A stretch of 6,171 nt of DNA from Actinomycetota bacterium (lineage in GTDB: Bacteria; Actinomycetota; Thermoleophilia; Gaiellales; Gaiellaceae). Location: contig JACDGR010000216.1 in NCBI GenBank assembly GCA_013821525.1, positions 1 through 6,171 on the forward strand. The letters are read 5' to 3'. A model generated the notes under the pieces. It searched no databases, was not told the DNA's origin, and saw only the letters and a list, made by a program, of their open reading frames with translations. This document shows, piece after piece, positions 5,208 through 6,171 of this stretch. Within the stretch, counting starts at the first letter, position 1, and the number at the start of each line of letters is the position of its first letter. The translations under genes were made by a program, and so were the position numbers.

Positions 5208-5852
5208 ATGCTCTTCACGCAACTGGGCGTCCAGCACCGCCGTCTGCTCGCGCTAGCGCTCGGCTGCCTCGTCGTCGCGGTGCTGGCGGTGCGCCAGCAC
5301 CTTCACGCGTCGACGAGCGTTCAGCCGCTGCGTGTCGCACCGCTCGTCGGGGCCGCGCTCGGCTCGCCGTCAGACGCGAGCCCTTCGTCCGGCGCAGCTG
5401 CAGCCACCCCGTCGTCGCACGTGCTCGTCGTGGACGTCGCTGGAGCGGTGCGGCATCCGGGTCTCGTGCGCCTCGCGCGCGGTTCGCGCGTCGCGGATGC
5501 AATCGCGCGCGCCGGAGGTCTGACCCGGTCGGCCGAACGATCGGCGGTCAACCTCGCCGCCCTTGTCGCCGACGGGCAGCAAGTGCTCGTCCTCTCGCGC
5601 GGGTCGCCCGGCGGGTCCGCGTCCGCGTCTGCGGGTGCAAGCGCCGGCTCCGCGGCGTCGGGGCCGGTCTCCCTCAGCTCGGCGAGCGCGGAGCAACTCG
5701 ACGCGTTGCCCGGCGTCGGGCCGGTGACGGCGCAGAAGATCATCGCTTACCGGCAGGAGCACGGGCCGTTCGCCTCCGTCGAGGGTCTCGATGCGATCCC
5801 CGGCATCGGGCCGGCGCGCATCGCCGACCTCCAGGGGCTCGTCGTCCCATGA
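5208..5852 (+). CDS. comEA: ComEA family helix-hairpin-helix DNA receptor
   Basis: This membrane-anchored protein binds incoming double-stranded DNA during natural transformation and passes it to the ComEC channel. The 214 residues hold a short basic N-terminus and one membrane segment (about 13-29), a Ala/Ser/Pro-rich spacer, an SLBB domain (about 72-131, with VDVAGAVRHPGLV then ADAIARAGGL), a Gly/Ser/Ala linker (131-152) and a C-terminal pair of helix-hairpin-helix motifs (154-214) with LPGVGPVTA (167-175) and IPGIGPARI (197-205). The order TM-SLBB-HhH is the standard ComEA layout, and the length is usual. The ATG at 5208 is the natural start, but no Shine-Dalgarno site precedes it. The linker DNA contains a small tandem hexamer repeat (5615-5632). 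The gene overlaps comEC by four bases, which implies one operon. Confidence 0.92.
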   Translation: MLFTQLGVQHRRLLALALGCLVVAVLAVRQHLHASTSVQPLRVAPLVGAALGSPSDASPSSGAAAATPSSHVLVVDVAGAVRHPGLVRLARGSRVADAIARAGGLTRSAERSAVNLAALVADGQQVLVLSRGSPGGSASASAGASAGSAASGPVSLSSASAEQLDALPGVGPVTAQKIIAYRQEHGPFASVEGLDAIPGIGPARIADLQGLVVP

Positions 5853-6171
5853 CGACGCGGCTGCTCCCGGCAACCGTCGTCGTGCTGGTGGCAGCGATCG
5901 GGCTCGCAGCCTCGAACGCGCTGCGCGTGAGCGTGCCTGCGCTCTTCGTAGCGCTCGTCGCGGCGACGGCCGGAATCCTTGCCGCACCGCCCGAGCTCCG
6001 TCGCCTCGCGGCGACGGTTGCTGTCGTCGCGCTCGCCGGCTGGTGCTGGGGGAGCGCGCGGCTCGACAGCCTCGACCGGAGCCCGCTCCGGGCCGAGGTC
6101 GATCGTGCCGGGCGCGTGCTCGTCGTCGTGACGGGTGAGCCCCGCGTCGGCCGGTTCAGCCAGCGCAGCCT
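5849..6171 (+). CDS. comEC: ComEC/Rec2 DNA-uptake channel protein, N-terminal part, cut by window edge
   Basis: The frame opens at ATG 5849-5851, overlapping the comEA stop as ATGA, and stays open for 107 codons to the end of the window. It shows three hydrophobic segments (about residues 5-22, 29-46 and 52-67), and then GWCWGSARLDSLDRSPL (64-80) and EVDRAGRVLVVVTGEP (83-98). These match the N-terminal membrane segments and the beginning of the OB-like DUF4131 domain of ComEC proteins, which form the inner-membrane channel for single-stranded DNA. The competence core and any C-terminal metallo-beta-lactamase domain lie outside the window. The call rests on this partial sequence and on its place directly after comEA, where comEC is expected. 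Translational coupling through the ATGA overlap is likely. Confidence 0.85.
   Translation, partial: MTTRLLPATVVVLVAAIGLAASNALRVSVPALFVALVAATAGILAAPPELRRLAATVAVVALAGWCWGSARLDSLDRSPLRAEVDRAGRVLVVVTGEPRVGRFSQRS

Noticed and set aside
5615..5632. Tandem hexamer repeat GTCCGC, GTCCGC, GTCTGC
   Set aside because: Lies within the Gly/Ser/Ala linker of ComEA and is explained by low-complexity coding sequence.
1..6171. tRNA, rRNA or CRISPR array
   Set aside because: No cloverleaf, ribosomal RNA signature or regularly spaced repeat was recognised on either strand by reading; no covariance-model search could be run.

Overview
The window is GC-rich, about two thirds G+C in the genes, with dense short spacings and frequent GTG/TTG start candidates. 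Gene content and protein sequences point to an actinobacterium. The leuS / DUF1835 / comEA / comEC order and the style of the proteins suggest the Thermoleophilia (Gaiellales or Solirubrobacterales), but that placement is inference and no taxonomic marker is present.

Layout. Bases 1-185 look like the end of an insertion sequence on the minus strand: a promoter, a Shine-Dalgarno site and the first 21 codons of an IS3-type helix-turn-helix transposase subunit, cut by the window edge. Bases 194-363 form a 170-bp fold-back element with perfect 16-bp terminal inverted repeats beginning and ending in CTAG. It ends one base before the lysA stop codon. lysA (365-1636, minus) encodes diaminopimelate decarboxylase, the last step of lysine synthesis. 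It is divergent from leuS (1783-4164, plus), which encodes leucyl-tRNA synthetase.

The most interesting segment is the short gap between lysA and leuS. It carries a small reading frame ending in Asn-Leu-Leu-Leu-Thr-stop, followed by mutually exclusive RNA hairpins, the last of which is a textbook intrinsic terminator 33 bases before the leuS start. I read this as a leucine-sensing, ribosome-mediated transcription attenuator controlling leuS.

Downstream of leuS, two bases after its stop, lies a DUF1835-family gene of unknown function (4167-5114) that begins with TTG. A strong hairpin (5130-5159) separates it from a competence pair: comEA (5208-5852), a membrane-anchored DNA receptor, and the start of comEC (5849 to the window edge), the DNA-uptake channel. 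Their stop and start codons overlap as ATGA.

Together the window holds an amino-acid and translation block (lysA, leuS with leucine feedback) next to the start of a natural-transformation operon, with mobile DNA abutting the 3' end of lysA.
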